From Trichoplax sp. H2 (taxonomy: Eukaryota; Placozoa; Uniplacotomia; Trichoplacea), in NCBI GenBank assembly GCA_003344405.1, contig NOWV01000060.1, positions 341,554 to 405,553 on the forward strand: 64,000 nt of DNA, given 5' to 3'. Shown here one piece after another: positions 39,106 to 51,800 of the stretch; the stretch's first letter is position 1, and the number at the start of each line of letters is the position of its first letter. Both the position numbers and the translations under genes were made by a program. The notes beneath the pieces were generated by a model that had not been told where the DNA came from, made no database searches, and saw only the letters and a list, made by a program, of their open reading frames with translations.

Positions 39106-40244
39106 ATTTGGTGTGATAGTTTCGACAAGTCGACCGGAGTGCAACGAAAGTAGAATCAAAGTTTATTAAAGTTTTGTAGCTTGATCTCTACACTTTTCAT
39201 TTTATTACATATGTACCTTATCCATCGCTATATAATAATACATTATATGTCAGCTTTTAGGTTCATTTCTAAATTTATTTAATAGAGCGGAAGCTAACAA
39301 CTACCGATGATCCTCTCGAAACTAATATGGAATTCATAATTTTAAATATTTAGGGCTATGTCTTAACGTACAACCAATTGCAACGTGTCATGCAAAGTGC
39401 CATTGCGATACTAATTTATTCAATCCAGTTTGCGGCACCGATGGAATAAGTTACCAATCTCCTTACCATGCTGGATATAATAACATGCTAACGACTGTCA
39501 ATGCTGGTGTAGTGGGTAAATCATTTATGCGCATTTTGGAATATTTCATTCAATGTATGAGTGCAATTTTTTAACAGCTTAGCCATTTGGCTATTTAATT
39601 ATTGCAATACTTCGACATTGCATTCGTTTTAGAAAATTATACAATAACGTATTAATAATTCTATCATATGAGCCTATTACAGCTTTAATTTTTCAATTTC
39701 CGAATTTACATGTTGTATATATAGTTGAGTTAATTATAAACTACAAAGTTGATCAGATAGCGACCAGGTTCAAGTGAAGGTTGTGCAATGATATATCCAC
39801 TCATGATTGGTATCATGGTCATGGTATTTAGTACCTTTATAGCATTTACACCCACATCAATAGTAATTTTATGGTAAAAAAACTGTTTACGTTTAACAAT
39901 TTGGTAATGACTTTGCAACTTAAAATACAAATAGTCACAATTTCACTTCCGCGACAAGGTAACGTACAGTAAAAGTCTGTAAGTAGCTACTGACTTAAAC
40001 GTCCTTTTACTTAACTTTTAACACACACAGCAAAATACTGTAAAGATAAAACTTTTATTAGCAAAGACACATCTACAACTTTTTACCACCCCACTCAACT
40101 CAAATGTTCCCGTTTATGTAGGAACCGTCTAATTTGTAAACACAATAACAATCAATATCAAATATGTAATGAACTATCACAAACAACATCCACGCTAAGG
40201 CATTACTTATCTTACCTAGTAGGAAAAACTGAACGATCATATAT

Positions 40245-40530
40245 GAAAGAAATCCCTCTTTTGTAACTTTATATAATTATAATTGAACACCATAGCAATA
40301 ATCGATCAAACTGCATACTATAGATAGAAAAAATTAAATATTCACGTTATATTATTGAACACCTTAGCAATGGTCGACTAATCTGTATAATCGAGATAGA
40401 AAAAAATTAAATAATTATTTGAGAATTAGAAATTCCCCTTCTGTATCGTTATATAATTGAGTGCCTTCGCTATAATCGATGAAACTTAATACTCTAGATA
40501 AAAAATGGAATATTCATTTTAGAAATAGAA
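40245..40530. repeat. decayed tandem repeat, about 100-bp unit, three copies
   Basis: Three successive units share, in order, TATATAATT or TATATTATT, GAACACC or GAGTGCC, AGCAAT or CTATAAT followed by CGA, a TAGATA(G)A4-6 stretch, and a TATTCA or AATTATT tail. Units run about 40249-40347, 40348-40430 (shorter) and 40431-40528. Divergence between units is substantial, so the array is old. Confidence 0.65.
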
Positions 40531-42278
40531 ATTCTCGTTTATTTATTCCACCCTCCTACCCATTACTTTAGTTCCGCTTTTACATCCTCGTATGGTTTAC
40601 TGTCATATAATTGAGTTGCAGCACAGCTACAGCATATTTAATTATTCTACCTTTTCCTACGCTAAAAGGAATAAAAGTTGTCTAGCTACCGATTTTGGCT
40701 TGGATCTGATCTACAATTATTCTTAACTAATATTAAAGCAATATTCGCTATTTTCATCTAAAGTTTAGCCTACACTAAAAAGAGCTAAGACCTTTGAGTG
40801 ATTGCAGCGACTGTTCCTTCAAACTATAATCGTATTTTTAAATAAATCGGATCGGATGCTTCGGAAGATTATGTATTCGTTAAAATAGTAAGAAATTGTA
40901 AGAGAAATAAATTAGTGAAAAGTAATCTTTATAGCAGTTGGTGCGAGAAGGAAAACCATGTAAGGCTATAGAGTATTCAGTGACGAAAACTAGTGGAATA
41001 GCTGCTGTAGTAGAATAGATCAGGCGTGCAAGCTTACCGTGTAGCTAGGAGAACAAACTAGATAGATGCATTAAAACAGCTTTTTATATAAGAAGAGCTT
41101 ACTTTTAGATTAGGAATTTCTGCAATATAATCGGATTGGAGTATAAATAGAAATATACCGTGTCAATGTTAAATGTAAGACGATAAAATTTGAATTTACA
41201 ATACTGTAATGTAGTAGAAATTAACTTTCACTTATAGATTATACCGTCAATAGATAGAAGCGTACGCTATATCGGGTAGTAGTAGTTCTGCATTTATTTT
41301 AATTAAGAATTTCAGTCATTTCAAAAGAACCTTGCTAGTTAATGTAAATATTTTGATCTGCATTACTAAAAGTAGAAAATGTTGAAATTGTATCATGATA
41401 CCTTACTATGCAAGTATTATCTTTAGTACCAGTAATGGCCTGACACTATTATTTATCAATATCACTAAGTAAGCGGATTGAGAATTGCAACAAGCCATCA
41501 ACATTTGCAGCTTCAATGGAGATTTACGTAACTGGCACCAAAGTATCTATTTCTCATTTTAGCACGTATATCCGATAAGGACGTGATAACTTATTGAAGA
41601 AATCTTAATAAGAAAACTAACCGTTCAGTATAGGTTTTAATACTACTAAGGAAATCAGGTGTCTAACTGATAGGTCATGCTAATAATATAAATATTCAAT
41701 TTTATTGGTTGTCGAATGCACGCTGGTAATATACCATATCCAATAAAATTAAAGTATCTAAAGGATATTAAATTATTGTATAAACAATTCTTAAAACATA
41801 AGTCAATAATGGCGAAAACACCATTATACCCTTCAGGTTAAAAGGCTATCGCTTTAGTGAAATGACCTTGGTTACAGATCTCTAGGAGAAAACTAGGTTT
41901 TAATCTAGTGATCTACGCCTTATCTTATCAATCGAGAATGGTGAGATCAAGAACTATTACCAAGAACAGTCTTAATGCATTTATAATCGCTCATGAGAAT
42001 TACAGTTTACACTGTACTTATAAATTAAAGCATTACCTTATACTTCTTACAAGCTTTAAATCCATACAGAAATAGTAAAAAAAAGACGGTGAAATAAATC
42101 AATTTAACACATTTCATCAAGTGTATTCTAATTTATGCACTTTAAATCATAGGCTATGTATTGTCTATTAAATATGATTACGATAGGCCCAAATATCCTA
42201 ATAAGCATATTTGACAATTGCAATATGTTATTTATTTACTTCATAACTAACAATGGATGCTACTTCACCCGGCGATAT

Positions 42279-42320
42279 TCCTGCCTTGACCTTTCTGCGA
42301 AGAGTTGCACGCCTACACAA
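42279..42320. repeat. dispersed spacer block, copy 3
   Basis: CTTGACCTTTCTGCGAAG followed by ACGCCTACACA, matching the copies near 25.6 kb and 28.8 kb. It lies about 550 bases upstream of the gene 5 start codon, as the 28.8 kb copy lies about 500 bases upstream of gene 4. This supports joint duplication of gene and upstream DNA. Confidence 0.55.
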
Positions 42321-42865
42321 TTTTTCTTAACCTATAAAACTTGACAATGATTGGATTTTACAGCTTCATTTCGTGCCACCGTGCGATGAGAACGCCTGTA
42401 TTTCAAATAGGTAAAGGTAGCTATAGCTTAAGAAGTAAAATCCTTATTGTTACTAGTAACATTCTTCAGCGATGGCATCCTATCGTGATTGATTTTAACA
42501 TAGTGCAGCAAAATAATTCGATTATGCAATTAAGATACGCGGTAGCTCAAGAGTACAAAAAAATTGATTTATGAAATTATTTACTGTAGCTTGTCTGTAC
42601 AAACCTCATTTGTGTATTCGCTAAATTTAAATTTTGAATTTTGCATTTACAATTTTAATAAGTTGATAGTAGGATCATAAAAGTAATAGAATAGAATTGT
42701 TTATCTCATTGAGCAGCCTCTTGTGCTTACCGTCAATAATATAACGCTGAATGCTTACGATTGACAATTTTATATGATATAGATATTCACATAAATCTAC
42801 AAGAATAGGTTTGAATACAGTTTCTGAATTTCTTGACCGTGAAAATTTCGTAAAGAACAAGAAAA

Positions 42866-45823
42866 ATGTCCAATACTGTCGAAGATAAATCAAAAGCCAA
42901 TGAACAATCCGATTCAGAAAAAAATCAAATCGATGACGAAAAAAATGCGGATCAGTCGACCCGATTTGGTTGGTTTAGTTTTAGACCTGATTATTTGCAA
43001 TTCTTTAATTCACCTCCATGGCTATTAGCTCTGCTATGCTTTTATGCTGTGGTAGTCAACTTAGAGCTGCTAGGCTTTCGTGGTGTTGCTGTACTACAAA
43101 TTGAAAAACGATTCAACATGACTTCGACATTAGCCGGTTCAATTATGAGTACTGTCGATATTTCCAACGGACTTTGCGGTGTTATGTTGTCATACTATGT
43201 TGGACAACGCCATAAAAGTAAATGGATTGGCTATGGGATCATCTGTCTCAGTATTGGCTCGGTTATATTTATTCTACCCCATTTCATAGCTGGACCATAT
43301 TATTACAGCGAATTGGTGGTCAATGCTACACGAACTACATCGACGATGTGTAACGTTGATCCTTCTAATGCTTCCAGTGCTGCCTGTGCTAGTGCTACTA
43401 GTCAGAGTACACCATGGACCTACCCAATGATATTTGTTCTAGGTCTTGTACTTTGCGGCATTGGTTATAGCATTCAGTATAGCGTAGGCTTAGCCTATAT
43501 TGATGAAAACGTTAGCCCTATAATTTCACCAGTATATGTCTCTATCTTTCATATGGTAGCTGTATTAGGACCAACATTAGGCTTCGTGATAGGTGGAGCT
43601 TTTAGCAATATTTATGTTGATTGGCCAGCTACTGCAAATGGTAGGTTAAGTTATGGAATTACATTTACAGTGCAAATAGTCAAAGATAATCACTATCATT
43701 TTTCATTAAACTTCGTACTGAATCGATTTTACTACTATGTATGGAAATGCCTCAGTTTAATATTTTATTCCAAGTCTTGTACAGTATTATATATCATGAA
43801 ATAAGTAGTTGAAATACATAAGTTAAATATTAGTACTAAAATAATCTTCGTTCCAGCAATTGTATATAATTAAATCATGTCTAAATAATTTATCATTATA
43901 GACCTTCAACCAAATGATCCCCGATGGATTGGTGCTTGGTGGTTAGGATATTTAATTGTGGGTCTTATTGCCTTTGCATCTTCACTATTCATCTTTGCAT
44001 ATCCCTACCACTTACCTACTTATCAAAAAAGTAAAGCGAAAAGGCTTGCTATGACTAAATCAGTTAAAAGAGTTGATAATAAGTACGGCAAACGTTGGGC
44101 TGATTTTCCTCGTGCATTCTATGAAGTCATTAGCAATCGAATATTTCTATTAGCAGTCATGGGACTAAGCCTGGACCAAATTCCAACAATCGGTCTTGTC
44201 ACATTTTTACCAAAATATATTCAATCACAAAGTGGAGCATCTTTACTTCTATCAACAATATTGACCGCAGTAACCGCTGTCATCAGTGCTGCTGTCGGAC
44301 AAGTAGCGGTACGTTAAATATTCTACCTACTGCATTGTAATCTCACCTACCTGACGTACTTTAAATAAGAAGTTAGATTTGTATTAATCTAGATTCATTT
44401 GCATAATGTGATCACCTAAACTTTAATTATTTGGTGTTAAATATATCATACAGAGCGGAATTATCCTTAAGCGCTGGAAGATAGTAGGCTCCAAGATATC
44501 TCGCTTCTGTTTCTACGCCTGTGTAGCCAACGTAATATCTTCCTGTATTTTCCTGATCTCCTGCCATAATCCCAACATTGCAGGCGTTTACGTTCCTTAT
44601 CCATCACCATCCAATAATACAAGTATAATCCGCTCACAGTATGTTGGATTTTGCTTTATTTGGTTTAAGTAACAATAATGAGGATAAACTGAAATTAAAG
44701 TCATACTGATTTCATCTTCTTAGAGCTGTATCTTCAATACAACCACTGGCAACATGCAATGCGAAGTGCTATTGTGATAGCAGCTTATTCAGTCCAGTTT
44801 GTGGCGCTAACGGAATGACTTATCAGTCTCCTTGTCATGCTGGATGTAGTTCCATGGTTACTATCAGCAACGCTCCTACAGGCGTAAGTTTTTCATATTA
44901 GCTACAGCAATAATACATACAGTCCTGCTTAATTCCTCAAAAACTTAAAAAACCTGTTAGATTGGTTACGTTTGTACTCTTAATGAACTAATATTTATAC
45001 GACGATTAATTCAATTTTAATTTTTTTACTTATTATTATTTGTAGAACTATTCCAAATGTAGTTGTATTAATCCTGAAGCTGAAAATATCGCCAGGAGAG
45101 GAATTTGCACTGGTGAAAGTTGTGGATTGATGTATCCATTGCTAATAGGAATCATGGTCATGGTAGTTAGTACCTCCATATCATTCTCACCCACAATAGC
45201 AGTAATTTTAAGGTGACTAAAGTAATTGCTTCAGAAATTCATAATTATCGCTACCAATTTAATATTGCGGAAATTGTCGAAATTTGCTAGCTAAGTATAT
45301 GTAATATCGAGAAACAGTTAAATTTAATTAAATTACTTGGATATTATTTTATCTAATTTAAAAACAGCAATAATTTTAATTTCTTAAACTAAAAACTTTA
45401 ACCAAACCTAGGAGTATTCCGGAAAGTCAGACTACGTTTGCAATGGGAGTTGAAGGCCTCATCTATAGAATACTAGGAGGACTGCTTGGCCCAGTAGTCT
45501 ATGGATATGTTATGGACGCTTCCTGCATATTATGGAATGAGAGATGCAATGTAAGACAATTTTGTTGGCGCTATGACAACGCCAGGCTAGGGTTGTATAT
45601 GTTTACAGCAACAATCATCTGCAAAGCCATTAAATTGGTGATTTATGGCTTTCTGTGGTACTTCCATAAGCAGCAAGAAGATCTTGCAGCAGCGGCGGCA
45701 GCTGCAGATCAGGGAGAGAAACAGGCTGAAGATGCAAAACATGATGAAAAAGAGATAGAGGTTAAAGTCCACAATGATCGGGCAACTGATAATTCACCTC
45801 AAAATATGGAATCACAAATTTAA
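42866..45823 (+). CDS. SLCO-like: OATP/SLCO-family organic anion transporter (array gene 5)
   Basis: Six coding exons: 42866-43640, 43902-44308, 44454-44638, 44724-44883, 45046-45212 and 45412-45823, giving 701 residues with in-phase GT-AG junctions. The frame of exon 1 stays open through the intron to 43804, but the donor GTAGGT at 43641 and alignment to the other genes place the boundary earlier. Predicted 12-segment plasma-membrane organic anion carrier. Seen: short charged N-terminus of about 35 residues, FGWFSFRPDYLQ, RFNMTS loop, signature DPRWIGAWWLGY at about 264-275, Kazal-like loop at about 467-497, NYSKCSCIN in exon 5, and FCWRYDN in exon 6. The cytosolic tail has an alanine run (AAAAAAA with E/D flanks) and ends ESQI, a possible class I PDZ ligand. 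Closest to gene 4 but without its repeat extensions. AATAAA occurs just after the stop (about 45830) and again near 46137. Confidence 0.94.
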
Positions 45824-48800
45824 GTTACCAATAAAGAATATCTGTTAAATTAGCGGATGTTATCTATTGATATTGTCATGTTTAAATTTAAGGTTGAAAT
45901 TGGATTTAAATGCTGAAAAATAGAAAATATAGCTCTTTTGCCTTGTGTTATGCCAATTCCTCTTGTACTTATATCTAGCTAGCTAGAACTCAAATACTAT
46001 AAAATATATTTAGACGCTAGTTTGGATAAAATTACGTCATATTAAGTACCATACTAAATTAATTATCCCATATTATTCTGCAATTATAAAATGTATTGTA
46101 TACTTTTCGTAGAATGATGACCTTGATCAGATTTTAAATAAATATTTCTACCTGTATTGTCATGATGGTATCCCATAGCTATCGATATTACTAATATAAA
46201 CTGGCTTGTCTAGTATCCTTGATTTCAAGTAATATTTCAAGTTGACTAGTAACCAAAATGGTATATTTAACAGCCAAATTTAGAGCTATTTCTCTCCATG
46301 AGTATCCAACATATTTAAATAATAGTAGCTAAACACGAAGCATATTGATGGACTTCAATAAACTATATTGATCAGATGCAGTAAAATGGTTGTTTTCGAG
46401 CATATATAAAAAATTGCGGCTTTGATATATTAAAAAAGGCCTAAATTGGGGATATCTAGACTGCATATAGTTTCCTATTGGGCTTAAAATATTTTGCCTA
46501 CTAACGAAATTAATCCTACAACCATTTTGATAAAATAGCTCGACAGGTAAAAGATTACTAGTATAGATACATAAATTGCTTTGAATAAACTTTGATACTG
46601 ATTGGAATTGTCCTTTAGTAAGAACAAAGAGCGACTGTTGCAGTTTATTAGTTGCAGTTATATTGATTAATATCTCAGTAGTAGCCGTATACAGGCATAT
46701 CTTTTAAAGAACACATATTTACTAACATTAATATTGAAAACGATTATAATTCCTTGATATTTATTATTTTTCAATTCAATATTGACGTCATAATATTAAT
46801 AACAGTTAGATAAACAAATAGGAAGTTTTACATGTTACTTATGTTTATTCTGTATACACAAAAAGAGTTTGAAAGATTGATTAAAAAACCGTTGCTTGGC
46901 TTACCTGCACTTTGTTTATAAGGAGATCACTCCTTCTTTTTCTTGCATTTCGAATATCAGTAATAGTCAAACATAAATATCAAAATATCAATATATTAGT
47001 TCGATAAAATTCATGACTGTGCATAGCTAAAATTAATTTAAAATCCCGGTAGGCTTTGATTAATAAACTCAAATTTGATAGACATCGTTGTCCAAATTTT
47101 TAACACAAAACAATCGACAACCTATGTCCAATTTCATTTGATCCAAATGACGCCATTTAATTACCGTATATTATCAAAAGAAAAGAAAGAATGAAATATA
47201 ATTTAGAAAAATAATAAGATAAGCATCAATTAATCCTTGTCTGCAGACTACCGTACCTAATCTAATTCGCTTTCAATTAAAATAAACGACATCTAACGGT
47301 TATTATGACAACATTTTCGTTAATAGCAAATGTGATACGTGCTGATAGATAAACTTTTAAGCCAAAAAGTATATAATCTTCGTTTAGTGATAGTCTTGAC
47401 TTGATGATTATAATTACCACAACTGATGGTCTGATTGTAATATATTCATAGCTACAAAAAGTTTAAGAACGTTCTTGTTGGCTCTTTATAATTTCTAAGA
47501 TACATGACGCAAGAATAATGGTAGTCTTGATTTGATGATTACAATTGCCATATGCTGATACTCTGGTTATAATTTAATTTAATTCATCGTTACAGAAAGT
47601 GTAAGAGCTTTCTTGTTAGCTCTATAATTCATGCGATACGTAACGCAAGATTAGCTAATAAAAATAAAATAATTTTTTCAATTTTACTTATGCAATAGAT
47701 TATATGTATAATTAAAACTGTTATTTTGAACTTTGCTTTTAAAATAAAGGATTAGGCAAGATTTTCATCAAGATTAATAATAGAGTATCTAGTTTATTCA
47801 ATAAACAATAAAGGCAAACAACGGCAAGCTGCAGATACTCAGGTCAAAATAGCAGCAATCGCAGCGATTGGAATTACACTATCAGCTTATGATACAGTAA
47901 TATCCTATCTCAGGCAATCATAGTAGATAGTAGATAGTCATCATAGAAATAGGATACCACCAACCCCAGCAGATGACTAATTTATCGCTAAAATAAGTCA
48001 AAGATCTTGAAAACATTATATTTATGATTATCAATCTAAAGGAAGAGATGATCGCTTTTAATCTAGTCAATATATTATACTTAGCTACTAGTTGATACAA
48101 AAAAGTAATTTAGGCTTGGACATTTTAGGCTTACTATCACAAACCTGCGCTAAAATAAATTTACTCCTTAACCTTTCTTCATTGCAAAGATAACCAATAG
48201 TTGTATGATAATAGCTTACTTATTTATATTCTACCAGTTTGAGATCAGAATAACTAACCTTTGCTTTACAGGATTGCTTTGTTGCTACCAATTAACATGA
48301 AAGTTATGTTTACTTTGCTTGTTTCATTAATTATACTTTTATCAGTTTACATTTAACACCGATTTCCTATCTATCTATGAAGAGAATGGACATCCTCTAA
48401 ATTACTTTTATTACCTGCATTGCTAATACTACATTTTACAATATTTTTACTTACTTGTACTACCTTATTGCTTATACAATAAGAAAAATTTAGTTCCGAT
48501 CAGTAGTTTAAGCTATCTGCACACTAGTATTAAAGTCAATTTACAAACGGTATTTCATTGCTAATACTCTGTGATTCGCTGCTTACTTTAGTTCCGTCCA
48601 TTTGACTCTACTTGTTCGTGATTAGAAAATACTGTATAACAAGCAGCTATACTAACTACGTTGGCCTATGCGACAAAATAAACTGCCTCTTCATTTAATT
48701 ATCGACTTTATCGCGCCAAATACTATTTGATACTTTTAGAGAATAAATTGCCGATTGCATTTGGCAATCTTAATGGTTTTATTGTTAGAAAATATTGGGG

Positions 48801-51800
48801 GTTTATGTTTTAGTTACTCTACTTCAAAGTATTAATCTCTGAGAAGAAGAAGAATTTCATTAGTTGTGGCATTTGTTGCTATTAACGTAGGATGAGATAG
48901 CATGCTTTCTCACAATAATAAATAATATAATTGATCTTATCTTATAGCAATTCTTCGCGCGATAAAATATAACGTTGCTTTAGGCTATCACATTGACCAT
49001 TGTTTAACTATGGAATAAATACGCGTATTGCCTTCAGTATTTGCTCGTAACTTATGATAGAATCTTACTTACTATATTATATTGACTATAATAGAACATG
49101 ATGCAAATTATTTTTGATCGTATCAGTGACATCGGTCAATTTGATATCAATCTTTACATTTATTACTAATAACCTTTCAGAAGGATAATTAGACCCACGC
49201 ACTGTAATTATTTGTATTTATTGATTCTAATTTGTTGACGCGACATTTCGCTGATTCCATTCTTTTCTATGCATCAATTGCTTTTTAATCTATTGCATAT
49301 CTAAACCAAGCTTCTTTAAGCTATGGCATTGGTTATTACTAGACAGAGAAATCAAAACTTTTTTTACAGTTTACCGCTACTGATCAACGGCCAAATATAG
49401 TCATTCTTGCAATCGTTTTTAAAATTAAACGTCCCTATTCCATCTGACAACTCCATAAGATTTTATAGGTAGGTTATACTTTTCGTTACGCATAGCTTAG
49501 TCGAGAAATTAATGCTCCAAAGTTTATTATTACTAATCGACCTTGAGGCCAACTTCTCCTTCTATTATTGTTATTGCACTTATTACCCTTTCATCTGACA
49601 AAAGAAAACCGAGACGTTAATCGTAAGCTATTTATTCCCTACCATGCCGTTCGCCTATTCTATGTACAAATAACTCTTAGCAGTAATCAATCAGCGGTGA
49701 GAAAGAAAGATTCTTCCTTAGCACTGATTGCTGTTCGTATCTATAAGCAAGATATTCATCCTAGACCCTCATTTACTGTATTTATAGCGGTTCAAACTAC
49801 TGAGAAGATCTTAGGCTCCCTATATTATTTTATTGCACTATGAATCATTAGATAGTAATATGGTGGTATAAAGCTGGCATGATTCTATCTAGCGCCATTA
49901 GTCCATCAATAGAATAAGGACCCCTTTTCCATAACAAATTGCAAGAGTAAAAGTCATCAATGCCATTCTGATTCACTTAACAGCGATTTTAGGATGAGCT
50001 AGAGTAAATATTGAAGATCTATTTGTTAATGACTGCATGACGGAATAGAATAACAAACTGTTGCAGATAGATTGCTTATCCTGATGAAAAGGCAGCGTAA
50101 TTTATTTCAAAGATAAAATAAAAGAGATTTGAAAGTATTCATAATCCAATTCTTCTAGCTTAAAGACTTGTATCTATTCATGTTTTCATTTCTTCTGTAT
50201 TCATTTCTTGATTTGAAAAGAAAGAAATTGGCAATAATTCATCCGCTTTGAAGCTTGCCTTTTGATGACGAGAAAAATTCAATCAAAGTTTCTTTTTGGT
50301 CGAATTAGAATTAATGAACACAATAACGTTCAATCTAGGCAGGAATTACTACTGTCATGGATATTTATAGATGTCTGTATACAAATTTCGGCTTATGAAA
50401 TTAAATCTTCACGCAAGGATGACAACTCTTTCTTATTTTTCGATTATTATCATGAACCTAGACGAAGAATGCCAAAAATTCTTGCTGATTTATTTAAGTA
50501 CTAGACCAAGACAATAATTGTCCAATAGAAATGCTTTCGTTCCAACGAATTACTTGAATTAAATGATTTTTGCTAGCCTATATTCAGTGATATCAGCAGA
50601 TAGGCCGTTGGAGAACAATTAAATTATGATTGATTTATTATCAATTCTCCTCCTACGATGTGTTTTCAAAGACTTGCCAAGAAATTCTTCATCGATATTT
50701 GTTTTCCTCATTAACCTTTAGTTTATCATAACAATATTGTTCGTTCTGCGTCATAGACTAATCAAAATCGTCCACTATCATAATATTACAATGATGATTA
50801 CTATAAACAACATCCACGTCTCCATTGTATTGACAATAATTTAACCTCTATGCTTAGCATTAAAAGATCGCCTTTACAAGTAATAAAAGAAATTAGACTA
50901 CAATTTATTAGACGTTCATTCTTACTTCGCCTCTTCCTGGTGTTTTTTTATACCAACATACAGCATTGATTCGCTATTGGATATTGTAACAGCGTGATAA
51001 ATCGTCCAGATAGATTTCATCACGTGGAGTCAAAATGAGAAAATAATAACCTATTTATCCAGCTGTATTGACTACTTTTTTTATGTATTATCATTTCTTT
51101 ATAAAATACAATAAAATTGTATTAACTTAATGTTACTAAATTAAAGAACAAAATGGGGTTGAGTCATTTTGTGTTTTCTTCTGTAAAATAAATCATTCAA
51201 GATAGGACGTGGTAGAAAGAGAGGGAAAAGTAGCAACAGCGATAACATAATTAAGAAATGTTACAATTAATAGCAACTAGTTATAATCAGTGATTAATTA
51301 GTTCTATTGGTTGACTATCCATTAGCAGTAGGCCTAATTTAAATAGGAAATCCCCAACTCTTTGATCTTTAAGGTCCATGTATCCATATCAACAACACTA
51401 ATAATTATGCCTTGCCTGAGGCAAATTAGCGTGAGGCCCACAATTTAAATTTAACAACGGTCAATAGTTAAACAGTAGTCTGAACAATATCCAAATGTAA
51501 TTACTGTATATCAAACAAATTATTCTAACTATCATAAATAGAAATCAGCCATCGATCATAGAATGTTTAGGAACTTTTTCGATTGTATAGTTTTATTTCT
51601 TATTGTAGAAATTGCGACGTCAGAATAAACTCATTTTAAAATTGACTACCGTCATCCTGCTTTACCAAGTTGGATAAATTGATCATATTAATACAATTCT
51701 TCCCAATAACTCGGTGCGTATAGGTTAAAAAAGGTATCGAATAATTTCTACGATTACTACATTAATTAGTAGCTTCATTTAATAGTATTTTGGAGCTATT

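Larger units (their letters stand above)
37842..39209. mobile_element. 1.37 kb insertion with terminal inverted repeats in pseudogene B exon 3
   Basis: Exon 3 homology to genes 4 and 5 stops after GGCATTTATG (37832-37841) and resumes at TATGTACCTTATCC (39210). The intervening 1,368 bases begin TGTAATAAA and end TTTATTACA. Beyond these nine perfect bases the termini remain similar with a small gap: AAAAGTG-AG near the left end and its complement near the right. TATG flanks both sides (37838-37841 and 39210-39213), consistent with a short target-site duplication. No transposase-like open frame is present, so this looks like a non-autonomous DNA transposon. The exact element edge is uncertain by a base or two, and the superfamily is not assigned. 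Confidence 0.75.
35183..39873 (+). pseudogene. OATP/SLCO pseudogene B, split by a transposon-like insertion
   Basis: A decayed copy related to genes 4 and 5. Relics lie in order: exon 1 (ATG at 35183, to about 36291), exon 2 (about 36971-37379), exon 3 in two pieces (37704 to about 37841, then about 39210-39251), exon 4 (about 39354-39514) and part of exon 5 (about 39755-39873). I find no exon 6. Exon 1 has multiple frameshifts, although the acidic N-terminus, RPDYLQ-like region and RF-loop remain readable. In exon 2 the signature region is partly deleted and a tryptophan codon is TAG. The exon 3 acceptor AG has become GG. Exon 4 still reads C-KCHC and PVCGTDG, but two later cysteines are now tyrosines. 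Exon 3 is interrupted by the element at 37842-39209. The copy cannot encode a transporter. Confidence 0.9.
39880..42865. other. intergenic spacer upstream of gene 5
   Basis: AT-rich spacer. It holds the roughly 100-bp repeat at about 40245-40530, the third copy of the dispersed block (about 42279-42320) and no recognisable gene. Open frames of 62-77 codons at 42156-42344, 42341-42574 and 42675-42893 (minus) show no domain and are treated as chance. Confidence 0.5.

Noticed and set aside
43641-43804. Read-through of gene 5 exon 1 to the stop at 43804 as the true C-terminus
   Set aside because: A good donor GTAGGT at 43641, correct phase 1, and exact alignment with the other six genes show the extra codons are intron sequence.
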